From positions 2,886,501 to 2,950,500 of the forward strand of contig NC_081331.1 in assembly GCF_022539665.2 (NCBI RefSeq): 64,000 nt of DNA, read 5' to 3'. Source of the DNA: Daphnia carinata. Its lineage: Eukaryota > Arthropoda > Branchiopoda > Diplostraca > Daphniidae. The notes below the pieces were generated by a model. The model was not told where the DNA came from, ran no database searches, and saw only the letters and a program-made list of their open reading frames with translations. Below, piece by piece: positions 1-13,000 of this stretch (position 1 is the stretch's first letter; each line of letters begins with the position of its first letter). The position numbers were made by a program, and so were the translations under genes.

Positions 1-783
1 GCAAGTTTCATTGACATAGTTGCAACTTCCACCACTGGTCTACCTGCGGAGCCTAGTTTATACGCGCCGAAGATGAATTCTTTCCTGTTAGTCCCGACGC
101 CTGTTTAACTGAGTTTTTCAATGGCGTAGAAGGCGTTGCTCATCTTCAGGTAAAGGATACTTTAAAGACCTAAGAATACAATAATTTTTCTGTTAAAGTG
201 TGATGTGCATTACATTTTAGGCGCGGCGTGGAATTGGTATAGCTGAGCTGAGCCAAAATACCTGAACCTGCGCTGTTCCGGATCATGCCCTTTGTGCGCA
301 AAGTAAGTAATTTTCCTCACTCCAAGAGTTTTTCTAATCACTTATAGAGCCGGATAACAAATCAATTTGTGATACAATCTTTTTTAAAAAGATTCAAACC
401 CATCAAATGATATAAGTGGTTATCCTGGCGGTATCGTTTAGTTATTCCATATATATTTTGCAAGGATCCCCTACAACAGCGTAAATCCAAACATGGTGCA
501 AAGCAATAACCCAGCCTACTAAAATAATATCTACCCTGCCATATGCCTGTATGCTGGTGTCTAAAGGTTCCTCATCGGGTGCTCAGCCTTGGTTTCTTTC
601 CGGTGTAGGTAACACTTATATCGGTCATCGATAGATACCGTTATCGGCATAAAATGTGATTTGTTTGTCAAGACTTCTAGCTTATCTATGAAGTGATGAA
701 AAATCTTGTCCGACACATCTCATTTTGAATTGTGCTGATGCAGTTTCCGTATTAGAATACTGCAACGATCACAAGAGAAAAGT
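1..783. other. 5' flank of the chitin-binding gene; possible tail of an upstream gene
   Basis: No gene can be supported here. One plus-strand frame is open from base 1 to a TAA at 106-108 (35 codons) and could be the end of an upstream gene, but this length is easily reached by chance. An acceptor-like TTTTAG near 220 and a donor-like GTAAGT at 303 bracket a stretch with stops in every frame, so it could only be untranslated. A GATA-type site (CTTATCT, 681-687) lies about 100 bases before the start codon of the next gene, which would fit gut or epidermal expression, but a single short site is weak evidence. Confidence 0.3.
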
Positions 784-2669
784 ATGGAAAAATATTTGCT
801 ATTCGCTCTTGCGCTAACCATCAGCCTCTTTCAGGGTAATTGTATTCTTTGGATCCATTGTATGATTCCTTATGAAGCTTATACCTTTTCTTTCTTTTTT
901 AGTTGGACGTTGCGGTGTCGTCAAGCAATGGGGAAAAAGAGCAGCACCAGACGGAATAGTTATTTCGGAGGTAAGTCACTTTTTTCAAAATCTATTGGTA
1001 GTTATAACTATATTAACCAAAATACTGTTCTCATGGGAGGCTAGAAACTTTGTTCCTTCAGTCTTCTATAGTTTTCCACGATGTTGAGGGTATTTAAGTT
1101 AGATGAACCATTCTTTTTATATGTATATCTGGTTTAATTATCTGGTATTTGTTTTTTTGTTTGCTTATTTTGTGGCTTCAGAAGAATTTCACTGTGCAAA
1201 CTGATTTTTATTTCATTGCTCATTCATTTTTTTTCTCTTAGCAACACAAGGTATTTACCTGCTCAGGAGGTGACGGCTACTACGCATCCCCTGGCCAATG
1301 CACAAATGTGTACTACTATTGCGAAAACGGCCTTGCCGAAGCTCAGGTAATGATCAGTAATGACGGATCAAATAATGTTAATCAACTCGTACTGTTGTCT
1401 CAAGCTCAGCCCCTAGTAGTCCAACGAGTAATTTACCAAAAGCCAATCTTGAAGCAACTGACAATGATGTATATGACTAACTTTAGTTATTTATGTTTTT
1501 GATCCAGACATGTCCAGAAGGCGAAGTATTCGACCTGGTCACTTTCGTTTGCACTACTTCTAGTCAAGCTTCATGCAGTTAATTTTTCATTTTCCTATTC
1601 GTGCGGTTTTTTTTACGTCTGTCCTGAATCTCTTAACTAAAGTGTCATAACATCTCTTTAGATCAAAAATTCGACTGCCCTTCAGACGGTATATTTCCAT
1701 ATCCTGGTAAGACAATCATACCATACTAAGATCCCTTCGTGACGTAGATGGACTTCAGCTGGTTAACTTTTATGCCATTATCCATTTTTGAACATGATAA
1801 TCGTTTCAGATGCCTGTACCAACGTGTATTACGTCTGCAGTGGTGGACAGTTATATGTTGAGGTACTCTACTATACAAAATCAAGGGTACTGTGTAATAG
1901 TTGTAAACAACGGCCTTTTTTCAACTTTTAGTATTGCCCCGAAAACTTTGTTTTCGACCCGATACTTCTGAAGTGCGTTCCAAAAGAAAGCGCATCTTGT
2001 TGGCGTATGTTACTATCAGACTTTGATTCTTGGATTCGCTAATCAATCAATCACGTCTGAAATATTGTTAATGTTACAGCCATCACCACAGACTTACCCA
2101 CAACCGTAACTGTGGAAGTAACGACTGAAACTGAGGCACCAATGACTGACACTGAGGCACCAACGACTGACACTGAGGCACCAACGACTGACACTGAGGC
2201 ACCAACGACTGACACTGAGGCACCAACGACTGACACTGAGGCACCAACGGTTGAAATCGAGGCATCAACGACTATACTAAAGGCGCCAATGTTGAAGGTG
2301 TTTATTATAAATGAAACTTCATTTTTTTCACCTAGATCTTCTTTATTGTGGTACCGTTACAGGCATATAAGATGTGGATGTCGACCGAATTTACTTGCCC
2401 AAGTGATCAACATGGGCTTTACGCGACTACCTGTACCACATACTATGAATGTGTAGATGGTGTTCCGTATCTACGCGTAAGTATTTAGTTACAAAATGCA
2501 CGTGATAGTGATGTACATCAATATTCCATAACTGCTTAACTGATTGCTTCTTTCCATTATATTTTAGAACTGTCCCAAATGCACCGGCATTCGCTTGTAT
2601 GAAACTTTACCGATGTGCGCCTACCTTTACGACAACGATCCTTGTTATTCTGGGAACACCTGCAACTAG
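784..2669 (+). CDS. Secreted chitin-binding protein with three CBM14 (peritrophin-A) domains
   Basis: Ten exons (784-835, 903-970, 1242-1346, 1508-1577, 1662-1706, 1810-1862, 1932-2004, 2080-2297, 2363-2476, 2568-2669) join in one frame to 299 residues plus stop. Residues 1-20 form a signal peptide starting MEKYLLFALALTI. Three chitin-binding type 2 domains follow at about 45-98, 102-155 and 229-299. Each has the six-cysteine spacing and aromatic pairs of the family (for example CTNVYYYCENG and CTNVYYVCSGG); the third has extra cysteines near its end. Residues 156-228 are a Thr/Glu/Pro linker of seven-residue repeats (TDTEAPT), likely O-glycosylated. The family binds chitin in the gut peritrophic matrix or cuticle; which one applies here is not decided by the sequence. 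An ATTAAA polyadenylation-like signal lies at 2865-2870. Family assignment is sure; the exact role is inference. Confidence 0.92.
2124..2291 (+). repeat. Coding 21-bp tandem repeat, 8 units
   Basis: Eight units of 21 bp lie inside exon 8 of the chitin-binding gene. Units 2-6 (2145-2249) are identical; units 1, 7 and 8 are diverged. Each unit encodes seven residues, TDTEAPT in the core. Perfect identity in the middle with decayed edges is the usual picture of recent expansion by slippage or unequal exchange, so length variation between individuals is likely. Confidence 0.95.
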
Positions 2670-2932
2670 CTTTGCGAGTATGCTAGCCAAGGTAGAGGGC
2701 AGCCATTCCCACAGAATGGGAACTCCGCAGAGATAGCATAGTTGCAATTGCGAAAAAACATGTATCTTAATTTGATTTTATATTACACTGGCAAAAATGC
2801 CAAAGTATCCTGTTCTTGCTCATCTTCAAATTTGCGTTTCGTGGTTTAACATTGATTAATAATAATTAAACACTGATTATAGGAAAGTTATACGCCTTCT
2901 CGTCAAAATTAATTTATAAAATCAAAATTAAT
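2670..2932. other. 3' flank of the chitin-binding gene
   Basis: AT-rich sequence with an ATTAAA polyadenylation-like signal at 2865-2870, about 200 bases after the stop. Nothing else is seen before the palindromic repeat array begins. Confidence 0.5.
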
Positions 2933-4648
2933 AGATAACTATGTATGATTCTGATTCAAAATTTAACAAGGATCACGAAATGGAAATCTGTTTTTTCGTA
3001 GAGTTTATGGCTTTTGAATAATCAAAGAAGTTTGATGTGTCGCGCTAGCGCTGTAGCGTACTGGCGCGCTAGTAATGGTGTCGATTCGCACACACACTAA
3101 TTTTATATTTTTGATTACTCCAAAACTATAAACCCCACGTAAAAACAATTTCCACTTTCGTGTTCCTTGGTTAATTTTGAATCAGAATCATGTATGGTTA
3201 TCTAGATTTAATGCTAGTATTTTTTAATAGGAAAAAATTTTAAGCCCGGGCTTATTTTTTCCCAACTTTTATCGTTTTTTACGTTTTATGCAGAAACTAT
3301 GAGTCTCACAAGAAAACAATCTTCATATTTGTGATGCCCGTTCAATTCTGCATCGACACCATGTATTAAAAGCGAAATCTAAAATTTTGCCAAAATTGAA
3401 AAAGTAAGAAGGCTATAGCCTTCTCACTTTTCCAATTTTCTTCAAATCCTAGATTTCATTAAAAATACAATATTCCGATTCGAAATTGATCGCTGATCAC
3501 GAAAATGGGGTATATTTTTACACTAGGCTTCTACTTTTTGAATTAACCGTAAAAAACAGAAAGTCGGGCTTATTTTGTCGGGCTTAAAATTTTTTCCTGT
3601 TAAAAGATAATATCATTAAATCTAGATAACTATATATTATTCTGATTCAACATTTAACAAGGATCACGAAATGGAAATTTGTTTTTACGTAGAGTTTATG
3701 GTTTTTGAATAATCAAAGGAGTTTGATGTGTCGCTCTAGCGCTGTAGCGTTCTGGCGCGCTAGTAATGGTGTCGATTCGCACATACACCAATTTTATATT
3801 TTTGATTACTCCAAAACTAAACACCCTACGTAAAAACAAATTCCACTTTCGTGTTCCTTGGTTAATTTTGAATAAGAATCATGTATGGTTATCTAGATTT
3901 AATGCTAGTATTTTTTAATAGGAAAAAATTTTAAGCCCGACAATATAAGCCCGGGCTTATTTTTTCCCAACTTTTATCGTTTTTTACGTTTTATGCAGAA
4001 ACTATGAGTCTCACAAGAAAACAACCCTCATGTTTGTGATGCCCATTCAATTCTGCATCGAAACCATGTATTTAAAGCGAAATCTAAAATTTTGCCAAAA
4101 TTGAAAAAGTAAGAAGGCTATAGCCTTCTCACTTTTCCAATTTTCTTCAAATCCTAGATTTCATTAAAAATACAATATTCCGATTCGAAATTGATCGCTG
4201 ATCACGAAAATGGGGTATATTTTTACACTAGGCTTCTACTTTTTGAATTAACCGTAAAAAACAGAAAGTCGGGCTTATTTTGTCGGGCTTAAAATTTTTT
4301 CCTATTAAAAAATAATATCATTAAATCTAGATAACTACATATTATTCTGAATCAACATTTAACAAGGATCACGAAATGGAAATTTGTTTTTACGTAGAGT
4401 TTATGGCTTTTGAATAATCAAAGAAGTTTGATGTGTCGCGCTAGCGCTGTAGCGTACTGGCGCGCTAGTAATGGTTTCCATTCGTACCTAATTTTATATT
4501 TTAGGTTACTCAAAAACTATAAACTCTACATAAAAATAAATTCCATTTTCGTTTTCTTTGCTTAGTTTTGAACCAAAATCATATATACTTATCTAGATTG
4601 AATGATATTATTTTTTAATAGGCAAAAATTTAAGCCCGACAAAATAAA
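2933..4648. repeat. Array of palindromic repeat units (foldback-type element), about 0.7 kb period
   Basis: The marker GATCACGAAATGGAAAT occurs at 2971, 3662 and 4367 (spacings 691 and 705). Each unit holds a dyad: an arm starting TAGATAACTATGTATGATTC, a GC-rich core (GTCGCGCTAGCGCTGTAGCG, then GGCGCGCTAG), and an arm that is the diverged reverse complement ending TGTATGGTTATCTAGA. Between dyads lies a second palindrome bounded by TTTTAAGCCCG and CGGGCTTAAAA, centred on AGAAGGCTATAGCCTTCT near 3415 and 4118. The order is A-core-A', B, A-core-A', B, A-core-A'. No open reading frame is present. This looks like a non-autonomous foldback or MITE-like element or a young palindromic satellite; the family is unknown to me. 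Confidence 0.85.
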
Positions 4649-6985
4649 GTGGGAATATATAGTTTTTCAATTGTCCATAAGAGTGTTGGTTGTGTTGGTT
4701 TGAATGTCTAAAAATTAAATCTTCGTCTTACATTTTCAGATTTGTAAGCAATGGAATGTTGACCAGGAGGAATTTTATTGATTATCTATTTAGTTATCTG
4801 TTGGAGGAAATCTAACTGAAGAAGTTTAAATGGCAAAATATCTTAGAGAGAGAAAACAGATGAAAACTTGTGTATTGATGCATTACTAAACTGGATCAGT
4901 TGCGGTCGGTAGATCATGCTTATACTTAAGGCCTTGGCTCTAGGTAATTGTTTTCAAATTCACTTGCAATATACAAGTCAGAAATTTATATGTTACCTGT
5001 TAGGTATGAGCAACCACAACGTCTTGGGATATTGGGTGTACACCTATATTGTCTTGTACGTTTTGTTGCTTAGGTGTACACCTAAAAGAAGTGAAGTTTA
5101 CGAGCAGTTTATGGCTTGATCGTCGTATGTTTGCGAACTTGGATCTTACCGTTGTACGTCAAAAGTTAATACCGTTCAACTGCGAAATTGACATCGTAAT
5201 TTGATTGAAGTGTTGAGTGTTTTCAGATTGAACATGTCTGATTTTAGTTGCTTAATATTTCTCTCCCTACCTAATTAAGACACAGACAAAAGGTTAAGCT
5301 AAATCTTGATAATTAATTAATATTAAAACACCTTTTTAAACTTGTTCCTTGTCTGTGGCCATGCACAAGAATTTTGAAATATAGAACATTTTCCTGTTTC
5401 CCCATGAATTTCAGGTATGATACAAGAAGATCTCTCATCTCATCATCATGTCTGACAGATTGACCTCATGTTGAAATCTAGGAATTGCAAATTATAAAGA
5501 AATTATATAAACAAATTAAATTCTAAAACAATCTCATGTAAATGGTATGACTATTTGTAAATAAATTTGACATCAAGCATTTCCTGAACTATTCAATAAA
5601 ATTTTTATTAGAAAACGGTATTACTAGTATTCAGAACATGAAACTATCTAGCACTCATATAGAAACCACGTATCACTCGACTTTGACTAGGCCAAATTAT
5701 GCAAAACCAAGTGGCTTAGACAAAAAGATTTGGTACAATATTCCATTTGCTGTTGAACACTAAGATGTGGCAGTATAGTAAGTCTGGCCTTTGAGAATAC
5801 TTGGTTGCTTCATACACAAGACCTTAGATCCCATTACTAAAACCATCATTAGAATCTCAAATACGGTGGAACAAACAAATATATCAAAGTATAGATGAAA
5901 ACTGCATACCTTTCTTTTGATTATGAGAAGTATTTCCAGATAGCTACACCAGTGAATAATATGTTCATCCTGCGTAAGAACTAGAATCAGATGTAACATA
6001 TTGTAAAAAGCATTGTGAACAGAAATCAATGCAATACAACTAGTGCCACAAAATAATGATTTAAGAACAATAATTTTTGGTTTCTCAAATTTGATTAAGT
6101 TTAACGAGTCCGAAAGTTCTCCTGCGTTTGAAGGCTAACTTTCATAATCAATAAACGTAATTTTGGTGACAATAATGGAATACCAACAGGATGAAAACGT
6201 CAGCAAATCCAATAATTGATCGTAAATGCTTGTGAACGTCAGGAGTAATTCATCACTTCGACCATTTTCTAGCGTCGACGCATTAAAAATGAAAGCCGAT
6301 GGATCCGTTAACACGTAATTAAAAAGGAATTTCAGCTCACCTCGCCAGATGACCAGATGCTTCAGCGACGAGATGTCAGTTATGTACCAGCAATTATATT
6401 GTTGCTGGGAAAACAATAAAGTTATCACGTTTGTTTTGTTCCAAAACCAATTGTGATTAAATCGACGACAATCAGCCCAACTCGTGTCGGTCGATGGCTG
6501 GGTCGGAGGTTGCCTAGTTAGTCCGTCGTGCATTCATTGGCGTTTGTTTGATTGCATGAAACGAGACACGAAATGTGCGATTTGCAGCGAGGGTAAAGGT
6601 ACGTTTAGCATGCTTAGTCTTCAATGAATCTAATTGCAATGTGAGACAGTTCAGATTAGTACAAATTACACTCTATAGTATTACAATATGATATAGAACT
6701 ACACGATTTCACTACTCACGTACGAAGACATATCGTTGAACACATGATCCACTCTATGCAAAAGGTCTCGTCGTCCTGCACAGACTGCTATTACAAATTA
6801 CAAGGAAAGCCTAGATTCTTGCAAACATGCGGGAAAATGTGACGTTTCTTACTGCAATTCCCTCATTAAAAGAATAGCCCGAAATCAACCCGGCATTATC
6901 TTTCATAGACGTTTCATCTTCGTTCCATTCGGGCCCTAATATCAATCAAACTATGGCGAGTACGAAGTCCTAGCTACTTTCACCG
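4649..6985. other. Intergenic, no supported gene
   Basis: AT-rich sequence. Two copies of the 10-bp palindrome GGTGTACACC stand 38 bp apart at 5035-5044 and 5073-5082. A minus-strand frame of 132 codons (6135-6533) matches no family I know and has no supporting splice or signal features. No RNA gene is recognised. Confidence 0.4.
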
Positions 6986-6998
6986 GTGCCATTATTGG

Positions 6999-7024
6999 GC
7001 GCTTTGAATTTATATTCAGAGCGC
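6999..7024. other. Short hairpin
   Basis: An 11-base stem (GCGCTTTGAAT / ATTCAGAGCGC, one mismatch as a G-T pair) closes a four-base TTAT loop. It is too short and lacks a following T tract, so there is no reason to call it a structured RNA; it is recorded as a perfect-looking local dyad. Confidence 0.5.
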
Positions 7025-10000
7025 AAACGCTATCGTTGTCGCATCAAATCCAACCAGCTCTCACTATGCAATCACGGTTTTTATACCTACCCACGCTCCA
7101 CTGTATCACCGTCCAGAATAGAGGAGAAGGGCTCTGCAACCTCAGTGATGCAACGAGGACCTAGACACAATGACACATTTTGGTTCTTTGCTTTATTAAT
7201 TTCATACTAACAAACCAGAACAAAACAGAATGATGTTAAATGACATTCGTGTCATACCGTCAGAACTGACAGCTGCATAAACCACACCAGCTCATCCTGT
7301 AACAAAACATGCACCTAACCAGCCTACAACAGTTTTAATATTTTATAAACACTAAAACTTGTTCGAAAAGTTCGCTGCACACGTTCTGGTTACACATTCG
7401 ACCCAATCACTCAGGCAGCTCTCAGATTCCGAGGTGTCTGGTTGACAACGAACATATTTCGGCCGTAATAGAGTTAGTAGTCACTAGATGGCGTAGAAGT
7501 TGCTTTCGGCCACGGAAAAATCGCGGCAAATAACGATTCCACATCATTATTTGAATATTCATTCCAGCTGTAGCCGCAAGTCACGTAAAACTCGATATGC
7601 CTTACTCATTACCCGACACAATGTGTTCTAATTTAAAAGCCATTCATTTTGGGGAGTGACGAGTTGCCTCGGGAAATCTCCTTCATCTTTCAAGAGCTGG
7701 GGTGCAAAAACTGAAAATGCTTTGCCTTTGAAGTTTGAACTTCCGTCGGGACTTGGGACTGTCGGAAGAAAAGATTAGGTATTCAAAACAAAAACGTAAA
7801 AATTGAAAAAACAAAAAACAAAGATCGTGTCAGTTGGGTAATATATTCCAATTTTTTTCCTGGTCCAGAATTGGACGGTTGGGTGATTCATTCACTGATA
7901 TATTTCGACATTCGGCGCAGGCGGAATGACGTGATATTCTCGCGTTGGCGGGATGACAATTTTTTTTTCTTTAGACAACCGGATTGTCTCACGACTTTTT
8001 TTTTTTGTTACATACTTCCAACAAATTTTTTGTATGTCGCCCTCGTACATACCTCACAGGTGAGGTAATAAACGACGTGAAATGGCCAAAGGAGGACCAC
8101 GAGTGCGTGCCGCTGGACTAGTCTTCAATCACCCGAACGAACTCTGATTACAAATAGTTTCCCATTTGGGCAACTTCTGTGCGTCATCTACGCGAATTGC
8201 GAACCATCCGCTACGGGTGGCGATCCGTGGCCGTAGGCATCGTGCCATTGTTGATGCAACAAACTGTTTGGCCAGTCGTGGCCGGCTGAGCGACGTCGCC
8301 TCTTCAATTAGCAGCCGATTTCCATCGCATCTGGCTTTTTGGAAAGAAGAAATAACATATACACATACGCCTGGTTTGTGGCTATGCGCCCCGTGCGGCT
8401 GCTGCGCGTCTTTTTGGGGCGGCGGATGTTGTTTCAGCTTCTTCTTCTTCTTCTTCTTCTTCTTCTTCTTGTCCACGTCGTCGCCCCTGGGGGTTGAATA
8501 ACTTTGGTACAGCAAGGCGACTCTGTCTATATGCTATTTGCTCCTATACGGAGAATATGTACACACTATTCTCGGATGACTTTCACTACTAGCCCCCATC
8601 CATCTCTGCCCTCAAAGGAAGTCCTTAGATGGGGGGGCGAAAGAAGAAGATATTTTTCCTTTTTGGAAAAAAAAAAACAAAATGTTGGAAATCTTTTTCA
8701 CATCGGATAGTAAAATGTTGAAGAAAAAAAAAAGAAATATCTTTCAACAAAAGGGTTGGGTTGCATCCCAACTCTCTCAGGCCTGCCGTGACGAGCATTT
8801 CCAATTAACTTCGGAGGAGGAAATGGTAATCATTTGACCCCTTTTGGCAGATAGGCGCAGCTCTTTTTTTTTTTTTTAACTGTCCCTCTACATCGTCGCG
8901 ACGTGTGGTGATGAAAGAAGTCAATGGCAACCTGGACCCAACCAATGACCAGTAGAGCCTTACCGTCTTTTTTTTTTTTTAATAGAGATTTCGGAAATTT
9001 AAAGAAAATATATATTTTTTTTTCGGGATTCTTTCACGCTGATGGCGGGGTTTCTCGCAGGTGCACGAAAACAATTGACTGGGCACCGTTGTCCGCTGCG
9101 TGTGATCTACGGCTCTCACGTAACATTGCTTACATAGAGAGAATACATGTTCGTCCTTCGCTGGATAAAAGAAGGAACAAAAAAAAAAGGGCGATACGCT
9201 TAGTGCTGGCGTCACGCACGCCAGAGACATCACGCGGGAATTGAACGGAACACAACAGAGAACCGATAATCTAATCGCTTTCAGGGACGCTCGGGTCATA
9301 AATCCCAAACGACCGTTCCACCGTCGTGAGTCCCACTGACTTTTTTTTTCTAGTGACTCTCTGCTTAGTCCCGCGGGAGAGAGAGTCGATACATCAAACA
9401 AAACACAAAAAAAAAGAGGGAGAGAAACGAATGAACAAATGAAGAAAAAGAAGAAAACGATATACCTCCCCCCCCCCCCCCCCCACCGGGATCACATCAT
9501 TAGCGCGCATCTATCGTGGGCTTATATTTTTCTAGTCGAGTCACGCCAATCTTTGCACGAATCTTCTAAGCCAAAAAAAAAAAAGCGCTGTCATTTTATT
9601 TATTATTTCTTTAATATTCTTCAAAAGGAAAAAGAAAAAATCATGCGTCACTTTTTCTTTTTGCTTTTCTTTCTTCTATTTGGACGGGGCGGAGTTGCTC
9701 CTTTTCAGCAAGTTAGCGAGTTAACTATACGCAGGCAGCCGTCAATAAAAGACGAAGAAGAGATGACTCTTTTCCTGATTTCTTTTTTTTTTTTAGCTCC
9801 CCTCTTATTTTATTTTTCCCTCCCTCAGTCAATGAGACTTTTCCGGCCGCTCTGGCATCTACACGATAATTGATGATTCAATCATCGAATGATGGCAACA
9901 TTTAATAGGGAGCGTGTGCGGGCCTGGCGGTGAGTGCTGCGGGCTAAGCCTCCCCCCCTGTCTCTTTGACTGTGTTTAATATACATTTAATTGATAATAA

Positions 10001-13000
10001 GTACTCTGTCTCATGCAGCACGGACATTTACCCCTATGCGCCCAAACATATCAAAGCATTCCATATCCCTGGGCTGAAACGCAATACGCGGAGGAACCAT
10101 TTGTTACTGATGGCCATTTGTCAACATAACCAGAGTGTCAATGAGTTTCTACATAGTGTCTCTCTCTCTCTCTCTACGCCATTTCTTTTTTTTTTTTAAC
10201 GACGTGTTGTTTCACTATTACACGGCGAATACTTTCGCTGATCGCCGTCTCCAGCAACTTGTGTCGCGTTACAAGGAAGAAAATCATTGTGACACTTATC
10301 GTTTTCCTTTCCTTTCAAAGGCGGGGAAAAAAAAAATAAGCTCGACAACATCAAGGAGTCGTTGAAGCTACTCACGTCTGTATTCTTTTTCGAGTATGGC
10401 CGACTGTGTTCCGCTGGATGAAAAGGAGTTGAGAAAAGACACGAAAATTGGATGAAAACACAAGAGAGGGGAGGAAAAAAAAAAAAAAGAAACTGCTGAG
10501 ACGATACGACAGAGGGCGGTTTTTTTCCCTTAAAAAAAAAAAAGGAAGGGGGATTGCCCTCGGGAGTAGCGGGAATTTGCGGTCAAAGGGAAAAAAAAGG
10601 AAGAGAAATACACAAAGCGAGAAACACCCCTGAGGAAATGTTGCGTGATTCTGAAGAAGAAAAACCGAAACAGACAGTGCACACATAACAAATGTATAGA
10701 CACACACACTTCATACATTTTGACGATCAATCCCCTTCCCCCAATCCCGAAAAAAAATTACCCTCTTCGTGAACACGACATCAATCACGTATTTTTTATT
10801 TTTTTTTCTTTTTGAAATAGAAATGTCGATAAAATGTAAGAATGTATTTATATACATACCCCGTCGGTCGAAAACGCATAGCCACGTCTTCTAGTGGACC
10901 GGATGAGCTCACCGCAGTTGCGGAAGCTTCCAACCGACGACCGGTGTGAGTCGGTTTCGAAATAATTGGTGGGAAAATGGAAAAATGTTTGAAAAGAAGT
11001 AAATTGGAGAGAGAGAGAGAGAGAGAAAAAAAAATAGGATATAACAATTTTTTTTTTTTTTTCAAAACTGTTCGATAGTCGTAAGAATAAATTCTTTTGC
11101 TGTTATCTATATAGCCATCTATTATTATTCTCTAGATAGGTATAGTTAGTGTACAGTCCGACTTGCGGGTGTTTTTTCTTTAACGCACTTCCCGTTTCAC
11201 CTGCTTTTCACTGCTCTTATCTCGCCCGTTCAAAAAAAAAAAAAAAATGCTCGGCAATTACCCGTCGTTCCGTTTGAACGAACCGAAGGGCAGCGACTTT
11301 ATTTCGTTGCTCGAGTTCAAGAATAAAAATAAGCTCGTTTTTTTTGTTGTTGTTGTTGTTGTTTCCCTTAAAGTTGAGTCAAAATGTTGCCGATTGTGAA
11401 ACCAGGCCAGCGACAGCGAATAAAAATAATAATTTTTGGCTGCGGAAACACGTTCGGTTTTCTGTTGTAAAACAACAACACATTGCAGAAATGAAGTGGG
11501 GGAGAGAGAGAGAGAGAGAGAAGACGACGGGAGGACTCAAATTAAAACATTGCAGATGTTGCGGAAGTTGGTTTCCCCTTACCCCACTTTCACCACACAC
11601 ATATATCCTCTTCTCGCCCTCATCCGGGGGAAATATATAGAAGCTGGGCAAAGGGGTCGCTGTGTATGTATACTAAAGGGAATTAGTGTGTACGGCCAAA
11701 CTCGTGAACACATACAGAAAAAGAGAGGGGGGATACGTGTTTTTGTATGTACCCAAAAATAAAACGGTTGGGCGCAGCCCGAGTTGCGCGCACACGCGCA
11801 CACACGGCCCATATGGTCCCTGGCCGGCCACCAGGGCGGAGGAGAAGGGGGGGGGGGGGTTGTATATTTCGTGCCGTAAAAGTTATGGCCAGAAGAGAGC
11901 AAAACGAAAAAAAAAGGGCAAGGAGAGTGTAGACACATCAGGATTGTTTAACGTAGAACCCGCGCCACCTCCTGTGTACCCCCCTCTCTCTGGTCCCTTC
12001 TTTTTTCCCGAGAAAAGGGCACGTCACAAAACAGGGTGGGGGAGAGAATGAACGAGGAAAAAAAAGAAGGGACATTTCACACGCTATATATTCCTATTTG
12101 CTGCGTGTACATTATTATTAAGTGGAGTCTACCGTATGTGATGCGTAATGCCCCGAGCGCAATTCATCGGTACATGCGCGAGTCCGTTTAAAAAAGGTCA
12201 TCTGTCCCGTGTATTTATTTACGCGCCTCACGAAGCCCGAAGCAAACAGCGAAACAAATAAAAATGAACGTGAGCAACGGCCGCCATTTTTTTTACTTTG
12301 AAAATAATGTTAGAAAAAAAAAAAAAAAGAATTCCTTTTAAAAGCGACATTGTCTTTGTTATTCCAATGGAAAAAAATGTTGTTTGTTTAGAAATGTGTT
12401 GATTGAAACCGCCTACGCTGATTGGCAACTACCGCACGTGTGATGAAATGTTGTACAAGTAGATTACATTATGCCATTTCCGTTTAATTAACATAAGAAA
12501 AGGAAGAGATAAATAGCGGTTAGATAAAGCAGTAGAGGTGGCGTGAATTTCCAAGAAATTTTTATATTTAGGATATTCACGAAAAAGAAGAAAAAAAACT
12601 CCTCACGAAGCTCGACCGGAAGGTGGGGATTTAAAAAAGACGGATGACGACGATACAGTTGTGAAAGTTTCCGTGTAACAAGCGTCGTCGTCGTGTTTAT
12701 TATTACCCAAATGTCTGGCATTCAGCTAACGTTTCTCACCCAACCCGAAATGATACGATGACACAGTCCACCGAAAATTCTTTGTTTCCTCCCGCATCCA
12801 TTGCGTGTTTTTCTCTGTGCGTTTGGCAGAGGATACTCTCCGACTTCCGCAACGATAAAAAAAAAAACACAGGCACACACAAAATATCTTGGCGATGTGT
12901 ACTGCACAAAACAGACGTTCCACACAATTCGAGTGAACGTCAGCCAGTTATATTATACGACAATAATAACAAAAAAAAAAAGATTGAAGATAAAAAATAT

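Noticed and set aside
2051-2268. Minus-strand open frames of 61 codons over the Thr-rich linker
   Set aside because: The 21-bp unit has no stops on either strand, so the reverse frames are mirror images of the coding repeat.
6135-6533. 132-codon minus-strand open frame
   Set aside because: No recognisable domain, signal or splice context; composition fits AT-rich intergenic sequence.
8129-8515. 128-codon minus-strand frame beside an overlapping 111-codon plus-strand frame
   Set aside because: Both run through the (CTT)11 microsatellite as poly-Lys or poly-Phe; artefacts of the repeat.
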